Origin: Paraburkholderia hayleyella
Lineage (GTDB): Bacteria; Pseudomonadota; Gammaproteobacteria; Burkholderiales; Burkholderiaceae
Reading direction: 5' to 3'
Length of the DNA stretch: 64,000 nucleotides
Assembly: GCF_009455685.1 (NCBI RefSeq)
Contig: NZ_QPES01000001.1
Coordinates: forward strand, 1,798,001 to 1,862,000
Under the pieces are notes generated by a model. It was not told where the DNA came from. It saw only the letters and a list, made by a program, of their open reading frames with translations, and ran no database searches. Below, piece after piece: positions 35,288-43,680 of the stretch. The position numbers and the translations under genes are program-made. How positions within the stretch are numbered: position 1 is the stretch's first letter; every line of letters starts with the position of its first letter.

Positions 35288-36349
35288 CTATTGGGCTTCT
35301 GTCTTGCCATACACGCGCTGCAGGAGCCGCCCTGGCTTCAGCTCTTCTATTTCTGCACGCTGCTCCACCCGCTCCAGCCGCGCCGGATGCGTGGCCGTAT
35401 GAATCTCCTTGAGCGCCCGGATCGCCACCTGCGTATACACCTGCGTGCTCGTCAGTTGCGCATGCCCCAGCATCACCTGCACGAACCTCACATCGGCCCC
35501 GTTCTCCAGCATCAGCGTGGCCATCGTGTGCCGGAACAGGTGACACGAGCCGCTCTTGTTCACCCCTGAGCACTTGATGTAGTCCGACACCAGTTGCCCC
35601 ATGCTGCGCAGACCGATCGAATCGCCCGTCAGCGCCAGGAACAGCACCCCCTCATCGTCAGCCAGCGACAGTTGCGGCCTGACCTCATCGAGGTACTTCC
35701 TGATCCACGCCAGCGCCCTGTCTCCTATCGGAATCAGCCGGTCCCGCGCGCCCTTGCCCTGGCGCACCATCACCGTGCCACGATCCATGTCCACGTCATG
35801 CACATGCAGGCCCACCAGCTCCGCACGCCGGACCCCCGTGCTGTAGAACGTCTCGAGAATGGCCCGGTCCCGGATACCGATGCTGCTCGTCACATCCGGC
35901 ACATTCAGGATCCGCTCGGCTTCCTCCTCACTCAGGATGTGCTTCGGCAGCCGCTTCTCCATCCTGGGCATGTCGATGTCCGCTGCCGGGTTCGAGAGAA
36001 TCCGGTTCTGCCGCACCAGCCACCGGAACCACAGCTTCACCGGCACCAGCCGCATGTGCTGGCTGCGCCCCGAGAGTGCCTGGCCATCCTTCTTGCGGTA
36101 CAGGAACAGGTAGCGCTGGTAGCGCTCCAGGATCGGGCGCGTCACTTCCTGCGGCCGCGTCACGCCGCGCTCGTCGCACCACGCAATGAACCCGCGCAGG
36201 TGTATCTCGCGGTGTTCCACCGTGCCTTCGCTGTAGTTGCGCACGCGCATCCATTCGAGGAACGGGCGCATCTGGTGGTACAGGCTTTGGGGATCATCGG
36301 CCGGGCCAATCACGGGCAGCGGGGCGCGCGGGGTTGTCTTCTTGTGCAT
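35288..36349 (-). CDS. tyrosine recombinase, U6
   Basis: 353 residues, catalytic set complete, end KTEAQ with the ELKPG tail variant. ATG 2 bases after the primase stop. Confidence 0.95.
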   Translation of the reverse strand: MHKKTTPRAPLPVIGPADDPQSLYHQMRPFLEWMRVRNYSEGTVEHREIHLRGFIAWCDERGVTRPQEVTRPILERYQRYLFLYRKKDGQALSGRSQHMRLVPVKLWFRWLVRQNRILSNPAADIDMPRMEKRLPKHILSEEEAERILNVPDVTSSIGIRDRAILETFYSTGVRRAELVGLHVHDVDMDRGTVMVRQGKGARDRLIPIGDRALAWIRKYLDEVRPQLSLADDEGVLFLALTGDSIGLRSMGQLVSDYIKCSGVNKSGSCHLFRHTMATLMLENGADVRFVQVMLGHAQLTSTQVYTQVAIRALKEIHTATHPARLERVEQRAEIEELKPGRLLQRVYGKTEAQ

Positions 36350-36351
36350 CG

Positions 36352-39300
36352 CTATGCCTCTCCGTTCATCGGGGACTCAACAATGCGGGTATCAACAACG
36401 CGGGCTGGAGAAGAAGTTTTTTCCCGGAACAGTGCGTTTTCACCGACTCCAACTTGCGAACCCTCTACGCCTTTATCCATATGGTTTTGAGGCGAGTTCT
36501 CCGGGTCCAACATGGGCCCATCATGGGGGCAACCTGGGGGCAACTTGCTTGCCTTCTGTTCCAACTTGCGTGCATCGTTGTCGAGTAAATCAAGCTCTTC
36601 GACCTCAATCAGCCCCGCCAGCCTCGGCTCGTTATCGTTCGCGCCGTCGTACATCAGTTCGTATTGCAGCAGGTGGCCACGGCTGCCGCCGCGCACCAGC
36701 AGATATTCCAGCTCTACCAGCCGCATGCAGTGCACCTTCAACTGGTTGTCACTCCAGCGCGTGTACTCCCTGATGTCGCGCCGCGTAAAGCGCACCTCAC
36801 GCCGCTTCACATGATCGCGCTCGCCAAGCTCGCCCACCATCGTGTACACCATCTTCAGCAGTCGCCGTGTCTGCGGCGGCAGCTCATCGAGCGTGCGTCC
36901 CAGCACCTCATGGGCAATCCGGTTGGCCAGCGCGATATCGTCCTTCGTCACCTCGATGTACGTCAACGCCTCGCCCCGGTGCGTCACCGTCTGATGCGGC
37001 CTCTGGTACTGGTGCAGCAGGGCAATCGAGCGGATCAGCGTCAGGTACTTCATGTGATCACGCCGCATCCGCGTCCTGTCATCCATGAACGTCAGCTGCT
37101 CCGCAAACGGATTCACCACGTGCACGTTCTTCAGCAGCCTTTGCGCATTGCGGTGCAGCCCAATAATGTGCTGCCGGTCCGTCTCCGCGAGCAAGCCCTC
37201 CAGCGTCTGCTTCACCCGCTGCCGCGCGTGAATCTCGCGCGTCTGCTCGCGGCTCTCGTTGATCGTCAGCACCAGGCACCGGTTCAGCAGCTCCTCATCC
37301 ACATCAATCGCGGTGGTCGTGAGCATCAGCATCACCGGACCCTTCACCGTGTACTGCCTGGTTACCAGGTTGCCTGTCGCCTCGTCCTTGCCCGTGCTCG
37401 CTATCGTCAGCTCGCCATCCGACTGCAGCAGCTTCAGTGCATACGCGGCCTGCCTCACGCCTTCCTCCTCGGCAATCGCCAGGATCCGGTGCTGCAAATC
37501 CGTCTCGCCCAGGTAGAACAGGCTCTGTCCCGTCATCGCGCTGTACTGGATGCGTTCCTCCTGCGGCATCAGGTCCAGCACCGCATCCATCAGCGAACTC
37601 TTGCCTGCCGCGCTCGAACTCTGGATCAGCACCGCCAGGGGCGCATCGAGTTTTCTGGAGACCGCTGCCAGATACCCCGCCAGCAGGTTCGCGCCTTCGC
37701 CCACCACGCCGCAGCGCGCCATGTCGGCTTCGAGCCGCGCGATCAGCTTCGGTGCCCTGAGCCAGTCGAGCGCGGCTGCATGCTCCAGCGCATCCATCTG
37801 CACGCCGCTTTCCTTTGGCGCGAGCGTCGCCCGGATCGCCTCATCCTGTAGCGTCTCCAGCTTCAGCAGGATTCGCCCAAGGTCGCGCTTCAGGGTGTCT
37901 TCCTGTGTACCGAGTTCGATGGCCGCTGTTTTCAGATACACCGCGCGGGCCTTCGCGCTGTACATGTCGAGCGTATCGACGTGGTACGCATCGCCGCGCC
38001 GTACCTGCGCATTCACCCGCATCTGTTCCGGCCCGAGGTTCTTCTGCCAGCCGCGGATGCGCCACACCCGTTCCCCCAATGTGAACAGCAGTTCGCCGCC
38101 TTCCGTCTGCTTCACGTCGGGATCGTCCGCTGGCGCGGGCTGCACCTCCTCTTTAGCCGCCATCGCCGTGACTGGCGTCACCGCAGCCTCAGCCGCAGCA
38201 ACAGCGGCCAGGGAAGAGGGCGGTTTAACGTCCTTCACGTCATCAACCGGCACCGGTTCAACCTGCGCCGTTACACCGGAGCGTTTGCCCTTGCCAGTCC
38301 ATTCCGCCTGCTGCAACAGCACCCCAAGGCTCTTCTCCATCCCACAGGGACTTCCGCTGGTCGCAGGAGCTACTTTCCTTGCGTAGTCGTTCGCGTCCAT
38401 GCCCTTCGGGAACAGCACGCGCCATGTCCCGATCCCTGCCTCATGCAGTTCAGTCGCAAGCTTCTCCGCTGCGGCGTTGCCCGCATCGTCCCGGTCGTAT
38501 GCGATCCATACCTGTTCCGTACCGTGCCGTTTCAGTGCGTTCCAGTGGTCCTGCGTAAATCCATTCACTCCATATGCGGCAATCACATTGCGATACCCCG
38601 CACACCAGAACGTCAGCGCATCGATGAGCGCCTCGCATACGATTACCTCGCGGCTGGCCACCAGCGCCGCCTCATTCCACACACCGGCAAGCGGCAGCGA
38701 CAGGTACAGATGCTTTGGCTGGCCCGCCGGGATCTTGTGTCCCGGTGCGATCCGTCGCCCGTACATCTGCCTGACAGCACCGGTCTCAAGGTCCATCACC
38801 GGCACCACCAGGCAGCCATTCAGATGTTCATGGCCCGACTCGCGGTACACCCCAACGCGTTGCAGCTTCGCGCGCACCTCACGGCCTTCCTTCGAATACC
38901 CCGGTGGCAGGCGGTATGTCAGGCTCTTGTTGGCATACCCCAGACGGAACGTGCCGACTACCTCGCCATGCACCAGGCCGCGTTGCGCCAGATACGCCTG
39001 TGCCTCCGGACTCTGCTTCAGGCTCTCGTGATACGTATCCGCCACCTGGCCCAGCAGAACCTGTTCATCGGCGTCCGCCGCCAGGGAGGCCAGAGGGCGC
39101 GTAAAACTCAGCTTGACCCCAACCTTGTCGGCCGCAGCCAGCGGCGCATCGTTACGCAGTAACTGCACCGCATGCGGCAGCGATACGCCCTGCGTACGCA
39201 TGACCCAGTCCAGCACCGTGCCCGAGGCGCCACAGCCGAAGCAGTGGTACACGTTCTTCGCCTCCGACACCGACAGGCTCGGCGTGTCCTCTTCATGGAA

Positions 39301-39423
39301 CACGCAGCGCATGACCCAGTCTTTCCCGCTCTTCTTCAGCTTATGGCCCTGCGACTCGACCAGCCGCAGCAGCGACACTTCGCGCTTCAGTCTGTCCAGC
39401 TCGGCTTGCGGAATACGGGGCAT
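36352..39423 (-). CDS. CHC2/Toprim primase with P-loop ATPase domain, U6
   Basis: 1023 residues. N-terminus QAELDRL and linker as U5; the tail is type A (NGEA) with the DDNEP variant found in U4. The same U5 N-terminal module is thus joined to two different C-terminal modules in neighbouring units. Confidence 0.9.
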   Translation of the reverse strand: MPRIPQAELDRLKREVSLLRLVESQGHKLKKSGKDWVMRCVFHEEDTPSLSVSEAKNVYHCFGCGASGTVLDWVMRTQGVSLPHAVQLLRNDAPLAAADKVGVKLSFTRPLASLAADADEQVLLGQVADTYHESLKQSPEAQAYLAQRGLVHGEVVGTFRLGYANKSLTYRLPPGYSKEGREVRAKLQRVGVYRESGHEHLNGCLVVPVMDLETGAVRQMYGRRIAPGHKIPAGQPKHLYLSLPLAGVWNEAALVASREVIVCEALIDALTFWCAGYRNVIAAYGVNGFTQDHWNALKRHGTEQVWIAYDRDDAGNAAAEKLATELHEAGIGTWRVLFPKGMDANDYARKVAPATSGSPCGMEKSLGVLLQQAEWTGKGKRSGVTAQVEPVPVDDVKDVKPPSSLAAVAAAEAAVTPVTAMAAKEEVQPAPADDPDVKQTEGGELLFTLGERVWRIRGWQKNLGPEQMRVNAQVRRGDAYHVDTLDMYSAKARAVYLKTAAIELGTQEDTLKRDLGRILLKLETLQDEAIRATLAPKESGVQMDALEHAAALDWLRAPKLIARLEADMARCGVVGEGANLLAGYLAAVSRKLDAPLAVLIQSSSAAGKSSLMDAVLDLMPQEERIQYSAMTGQSLFYLGETDLQHRILAIAEEEGVRQAAYALKLLQSDGELTIASTGKDEATGNLVTRQYTVKGPVMLMLTTTAIDVDEELLNRCLVLTINESREQTREIHARQRVKQTLEGLLAETDRQHIIGLHRNAQRLLKNVHVVNPFAEQLTFMDDRTRMRRDHMKYLTLIRSIALLHQYQRPHQTVTHRGEALTYIEVTKDDIALANRIAHEVLGRTLDELPPQTRRLLKMVYTMVGELGERDHVKRREVRFTRRDIREYTRWSDNQLKVHCMRLVELEYLLVRGGSRGHLLQYELMYDGANDNEPRLAGLIEVEELDLLDNDARKLEQKASKLPPGCPHDGPMLDPENSPQNHMDKGVEGSQVGVGENALFREKTSSPARVVDTRIVESPMNGEA

Positions 39424-39453
39424 GAATCGTCCTTCGGCTAAAAACCTGTCAAT

Positions 39454-39493
39454 ACTCTAATTGATAGAGTTAACGATACACTGTATAGTGTAT
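39454..39493. promoter_or_regulatory. two operator-like dyads, regulator type 3 (U6)
   Basis: ACTCTA-N5-TAGAGT (39454-39470) and ATACACT-GTAT-AGTGTAT (39476-39493), as U5. Confidence 0.55.
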
Positions 39494-39526
39494 AAATGGC
39501 AAGCCGGGCAGAAGGGGGTACTTAGA

Positions 39527-39919
39527 ATGAATGCATCTCTTTTTTCGTTGGGATGCTTTGATATGTCCGTCTTTGCCGAACGACTCAGACTGCTGCGCTC
39601 CGCAAGACAGATCACCCAGGCGCGATTGGCTGAACTGCTGGAAATCAACCCGCGTGTGTATAACCGCTGGGAACGCGGCCTTGCTACACCACAGTTCGAT
39701 ACCGTGGTACGGATCGCCGATATTTTGCAGGTCACACTGGATGAACTGGCCGGACGAACACCCGCACCGGCCGAACCCAAGATTCACAATCAAGAGTTAC
39801 TGACTCTCTATCAACAGGTGGATAGCCTGCCCGATGCCGAGCAACAGGCGTTGATCCTGGTGATCGACAGCTTCGTGAGGAAGACGCAGGTCCAGAAGGT
39901 TATGAGCCGCCGACGATAG
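39527..39919 (+). CDS. XRE-family HTH regulator, type 3 (U6)
   Basis: 130 residues, identical to U5; start MNASLF behind GAAGGGGG. Confidence 0.88.
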   Translation: MNASLFSLGCFDMSVFAERLRLLRSARQITQARLAELLEINPRVYNRWERGLATPQFDTVVRIADILQVTLDELAGRTPAPAEPKIHNQELLTLYQQVDSLPDAEQQALILVIDSFVRKTQVQKVMSRRR

Positions 39920-39957
39920 GCAGCTAATGAAGGAAGACACAGTGATGTAAACGAAGC

Positions 39958-39992
39958 GCGGCCAGTGAGTGTTACGAGCATTCACCGACCGC
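39958..39992 (+). promoter_or_regulatory. diverged hairpin in the symE leader, U6
   Basis: As U5. Confidence 0.45.
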
Positions 39993-40024
39993 TGACCATC
40001 ACCAACTCACCGAAGGAGTTGACT

Positions 40025-40255
40025 ATGGCTGACGCCAATCTTAAAGCATTGCACGCTCATCCCGAGCGGCACGCTACCGTCCAGGAGATCATGCGCTGGC
40101 GACCCTCACCGAAACCCGGCAGGCCCTGGCGAACACCAAGGTTTTTTCCGTGGCTGCGCATCGCTGGCATGTGGCTTGAACAGGCCGGCTTCCCGCCCGG
40201 ACAGCGTGTGAGAATCCAGGTCCAGCACGGCAGGCTCGTCATCACGCCAGATTGA
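40025..40255 (+). CDS. SymE-like small toxin, short form 2 (U6)
   Basis: 76 residues, identical to U5 (MADANLKA to GRLVITPD). Confidence 0.8.
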   Translation: MADANLKALHAHPERHATVQEIMRWRPSPKPGRPWRTPRFFPWLRIAGMWLEQAGFPPGQRVRIQVQHGRLVITPD

Positions 40256-40263
40256 AATACTCC

Positions 40264-40305
40264 ACAAACAGCAAACCCAGCGCGAAGGCTGGGTTTGCTG
40301 TTTGT
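40264..40305. terminator. bidirectional terminator hairpin, U6
   Basis: 18-base perfect stem as U5. Confidence 0.78.
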
Positions 40306-40538
40306 TATTGTCTTCGACGACTAATCCAGGCAATCACAATAAAGGCAATGGCAAGAAGGGTGCCTCTTGCAAAGACGCTTTTTAGATTCACTGCTGCAAC
40401 CAGGCTATTAATGCTCAATTGCTCGAAGCATCCTGTGGCAAACAGGCAATTCAAGGTTAACCCAGCCAGCCATGCGACATACATTCCGGCAAGGCAGATT
40501 CCCCATGCACCTACAAACGCAATAACCCAACGACTCAT
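40305..40538 (-). CDS. membrane immunity protein, group C (U6)
   Basis: 77 residues, identical to U5; two transmembrane helices; ATGA overlap with the toxin stop. Confidence 0.72.
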   Translation of the reverse strand: MSRWVIAFVGAWGICLAGMYVAWLAGLTLNCLFATGCFEQLSINSLVAAVNLKSVFARGTLLAIAFIVIAWISRRRQ

Positions 40539-41614
40539 TTCTTGCTTCCCCCAATGGAGGGGGTGGGCACTATCGGTGTTACAGCTTCTTGTGTGATGCC
40601 GCCGCCAATGGAACCGCCGATCACTCCCATTGCGTTTGGCTGAATTAGGTTCCATCCGCTTCCTGACCAAACACCACTTGTAGCCCACCCATTGGCGTTG
40701 TTTATAGTTGGCCGGAGGGAGGAGTTAATCCACGATTCAGCGGCCTTACCGGTTGTGTAACCGATCGCAGACAGAGCACCGCTCGTAATACCTGAACCTA
40801 TGATGCTGTCATTTCTGCCGTACACCGCATTATTGATCGCTGTGCCAGTCGCACCACCTACGCCATTCACGAACACGTTCCATCCCAGCCCACCGTACGC
40901 GCCAGCACCGCCCGATATCGCAGCAATGGCCACGTCAATGGGATTGACCGTCCCGTTCTGGTAATACTGCGCACCCGCATTGATTCCCGCGCTGATTGCC
41001 CCGGTTCCCACCGGTGATGCCAGGGCTCCAGTTCCCAGCGCTCCACCTGAACTAAAGATTGGCGCACCCGGCAAGGCTGCAATGACACCGCCAGTGGCGA
41101 CAGTCGCCGCTCCTCCAGCGGCCACCAGGGTGCCGGTCCTGAAGGCATCGCGGTACGCCTGCTCCCGGCTCACACTCGCGCCGATTTGCGATTGTGAGGG
41201 CCGGTTTGCCCCGGTCCCGCCAGCGTAGTACTTCGCATACATGTCGACATTCGCCTTCTGTTCCGGCGTGGCATAGAACATGTAGCCCGGTCCGCTCTTG
41301 CCATCGGCCGCAAGCATTCCATGTGCCTGGCCCAGGAATGCGCTGGCACGCTCGTTCCAGGTCCCGGGCGAACCGTTCTGTACCTGCAGGTTAGCCTGCG
41401 TGGTTAGTTCGTTATGCGCCTGCTCCGCCGTCAAACTATATTTCTTCGCATACGCCGCTTCTTTCTCGCTGATCCACTTCTTTTCTTCCGGATGAAGTTG
41501 TCTGTTAAAGCGGACACGGCACCCCGACACGCCCGCCGTTGCCGGTATGGTTTTTTCCCTGACGCAACAGTCACTTGCAGTACGTTTTTGCCCGACGCTG
41601 TCCGTTGCCAGCAT
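40535..41614 (-). CDS. displaced CdiA-CT toxin cassette, group C (U6)
   Basis: 359 residues, equal to U5 except in the leader (KTIPA for KTLPA), which comes from element U7 rather than from the cassette. This shows that the boundary between leader and cassette is real: the cassette is conserved and the leader tracks the upstream neighbour. Confidence 0.75.
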   Translation of the reverse strand: MLATDSVGQKRTASDCCVREKTIPATAGVSGCRVRFNRQLHPEEKKWISEKEAAYAKKYSLTAEQAHNELTTQANLQVQNGSPGTWNERASAFLGQAHGMLAADGKSGPGYMFYATPEQKANVDMYAKYYAGGTGANRPSQSQIGASVSREQAYRDAFRTGTLVAAGGAATVATGGVIAALPGAPIFSSGGALGTGALASPVGTGAISAGINAGAQYYQNGTVNPIDVAIAAISGGAGAYGGLGWNVFVNGVGGATGTAINNAVYGRNDSIIGSGITSGALSAIGYTTGKAAESWINSSLRPTINNANGWATSGVWSGSGWNLIQPNAMGVIGGSIGGGITQEAVTPIVPTPSIGGSKK

Positions 41615-41630
41615 TTTTTTGCCCCGACGC
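41498..41630. other. attachment-site candidate at the U7/U6 junction
   Basis: Core TTGTCTGTTAAAGCGG (41498-41513); arm-like repeats at 41551-41565, 41585-41598 and 41614-41630. Confidence 0.6.
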
Positions 41631-42151
41631 GGTTTTGCGCTAAAGAAGCGAGTTTGCCAGAGGCGTCATTTTTGGGGAGCGCTCATTAGCATGTCGAAGT
41701 CACTGGAGCCGCGTGGTTTGGCGGCGTCCGCAGGGCGACGGCAAACCAGGCGGAACATGGCCTTCGCCAGCCTCACACGCCAGGAGCGGGCCACCGCCCC
41801 ATGGCGGGCTAAAGAAGAGACATGCCCCGGCCCGGGTTCTGGCCTGGCGCTTGCAGACCGCCACGCTGAAACCCGTCAGGGCCGCGCGAAGCGCGCCGAA
41901 GGGAAGCCTTGACGGAGGAGGGTGTGCCACGCTGGGCAATGCGGTGCAAGCCGTCAGTGTGGCTTGCATCGCATGCAGGGCGGTTTTGATGTTTGGGTTT
42001 GATTTCCGCTGCGCAGCAGCGGCAGGACAGGGAGCCCCGTGGGGGCGGACGGGCAGGGCCGGGCGGGGCCCAGTTCCACTCATGGCCGCTTCGCGGCCCC
42101 TGACTTTACTCATGCGCGCAGCGCCCGATCCGGGGGGCCGGGGGCCAGTGA

Positions 42152-42248
42152 CATAACGCGAATTATCAACGTTTGCCGGGCCGCCACACCCGGCTGGATT
42201 CGTGCCGTGGCGGCCCGGCAAACGTTGATAATTGCCTTTCGCGTTATG
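42152..42248. repeat. 97-bp interrupted palindrome, U7
   Basis: Arms unchanged, one base change in the spacer (shared with U8). Confidence 0.85.
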
Positions 42249-42308
42249 TTAAATAGACTGACGGGACCCGAAGGGGCACGGCAGGCTATTTACCCCCGGC
42301 CCCCCTCG

Positions 42309-42616
42309 TTGGCCTCCGGCCGCAGGCCGCACTTTCTCATTCCAGGACACTGTCGGGGCGCATGCCCCGCGCGAATCCATTCGTTACCCGGCTGGGCCGC
42401 CCCGGCCCACACTTTTTAATTCCAGGACACTCACGGTGCGTAGGCACCGCACGAATCCATTCGTTACCCGACTGGGCCGCCCCGGCCCACACTTTTTAAT
42501 TCCAGGACACTCACGGTGCGTAGGCACCGCACGAACCCTTTCCTCCCCGATCCGGGCCGTTCCGGCCCGGCACTTTTCTATTCCAGGGGTCAGCGGGGCG
42601 TAGGCCCCGGTGGATT
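42309..42616. repeat. 80-bp tandem hairpin repeats, four copies (U7)
   Basis: ATTCCAGG at 42339, 42419, 42499 and 42580. The second and third copies are nearly identical, showing a recent one-unit expansion. Confidence 0.8.
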
Positions 42617-43678
42617 CTATTGGGCTTCTGTCTTGCCATACACGCGCTGCAGGAGCCGCCCTGGCTTGACATCTTCTATTTCTGCACGCTGCTCCACCCG
42701 CTCCAGCCGTGCCGGATGCGTGGCCGTATGAATCTCCTTGAGCGCGCGGATCGCCACCTGCGTATACACCTGCGTGCTCGTCAGCTGCGCATGCCCGAGC
42801 ATCACCTGCACGAACCTCACATCGGCCCCGTTCTCCAGCATCAGCGTGGCCATCGTGTGCCGGAACAGGTGACACGAGCCGCTCTTGTTCACCCCTGAGC
42901 ATTTGATGTAGTCCGACACCAGTTGCCCCATGCTGTTCAGGCCGATCGAATCGCCCGTCAGCGCCAGGAACAGCACCCCCTCATCGTCAGCCAGCGACAG
43001 TTGCGGCCTGACCTCATCGAGGTACTTCCTGATCCACGCCAGCGCCCTGTCTCCTATCGGAATCAGCCGGTCCCGCGCGCCCTTGCCCTGGCGCACCATC
43101 ACCGTGCCGCGATCCATGTCCACGTCATGCACATGCAGGCCCACCAGCTCCGCACGCCGGACCCCCGTGCTGTAGAACGTCTCGAGAATGGCCCGGTCCC
43201 GGATACCGATGCTGCTCGTCACATCCGGCACATTCAGGATCCGCTCGGCTTCCTCCTCACTCAGGATGTGCTTGGGCAGCCGCTTCTCCATCCTCGGCAT
43301 GTCGATGTCCGCTGCCGGGTTCGAGAGAATCCGGTTCTGCCGCACCAGCCACCGGAACCACAGCTTCACCGGCACCAGCCGCATGTGCTGGCTGCGCCCC
43401 GACAGTGCCTGACCATCCTTCTTGCGGTACAGGAACAGGTAGCGCTGGTAGCGCTCCAGGATCGGGCGCGTCACTTCCTGCGGCCGCGTCACGCCGCGCT
43501 CGTCGCACCACGCAATGAACCCGCGCAGGTGTATCTCGCGGTGTTCCACCGTGCCTTCGCTGTAGTTGCGCACGCGCATCCATTCGAGGAACGGGCGCAT
43601 CTGGTGGTACAGGCTTTGGGGATCATCGGCCGGGCCAATCACGGGCAGCGGGGCGCGCGGGGTTGTCTTCTTGTGCAT
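42617..43678 (-). CDS. tyrosine recombinase, U7
   Basis: 353 residues, catalytic set complete. Private change R248N (GLNSMGQ), in the segment before the HxxR motif; tail EDVKPG as in U3. ATG 2 bases after the primase stop. Confidence 0.95.
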   Translation of the reverse strand: MHKKTTPRAPLPVIGPADDPQSLYHQMRPFLEWMRVRNYSEGTVEHREIHLRGFIAWCDERGVTRPQEVTRPILERYQRYLFLYRKKDGQALSGRSQHMRLVPVKLWFRWLVRQNRILSNPAADIDMPRMEKRLPKHILSEEEAERILNVPDVTSSIGIRDRAILETFYSTGVRRAELVGLHVHDVDMDRGTVMVRQGKGARDRLIPIGDRALAWIRKYLDEVRPQLSLADDEGVLFLALTGDSIGLNSMGQLVSDYIKCSGVNKSGSCHLFRHTMATLMLENGADVRFVQVMLGHAQLTSTQVYTQVAIRALKEIHTATHPARLERVEQRAEIEDVKPGRLLQRVYGKTEAQ

Positions 43679-43680
43679 CG

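Larger units (their letters stand above)
34228..41513 (-). mobile_element. integrative toxin-cassette element U6, core to core
   Basis: 7270-bp period. Toxin, immunity, SymE, regulator and N-terminal primase identical to U5 at offset 7270; primase tail and integrase follow U3/U4 instead. Confidence 0.75.
41615..42616. other. conserved non-coding block of U7
   Basis: No gene seen. It lacks about 15 bases present elsewhere around the GCGAAGAGCCATG segment (near 41825) and has an extra 80-bp repeat, making it the longest block. The palindrome spacer reads CCCGGCTGG in place of CCCGGATGG. Confidence 0.6.

Noticed and set aside
40305..40688. 127-residue version of the U6 immunity protein
   Set aside because: The first 50 codons lie inside the toxin gene and are basic and His-rich; MSRW at 40538 has the ATGA overlap and starts the first membrane helix.
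42309..42616. CRISPR array
   Set aside because: The 80-bp period has no unique spacers of constant length; the whole unit repeats and contains stems, and there are no cas genes.
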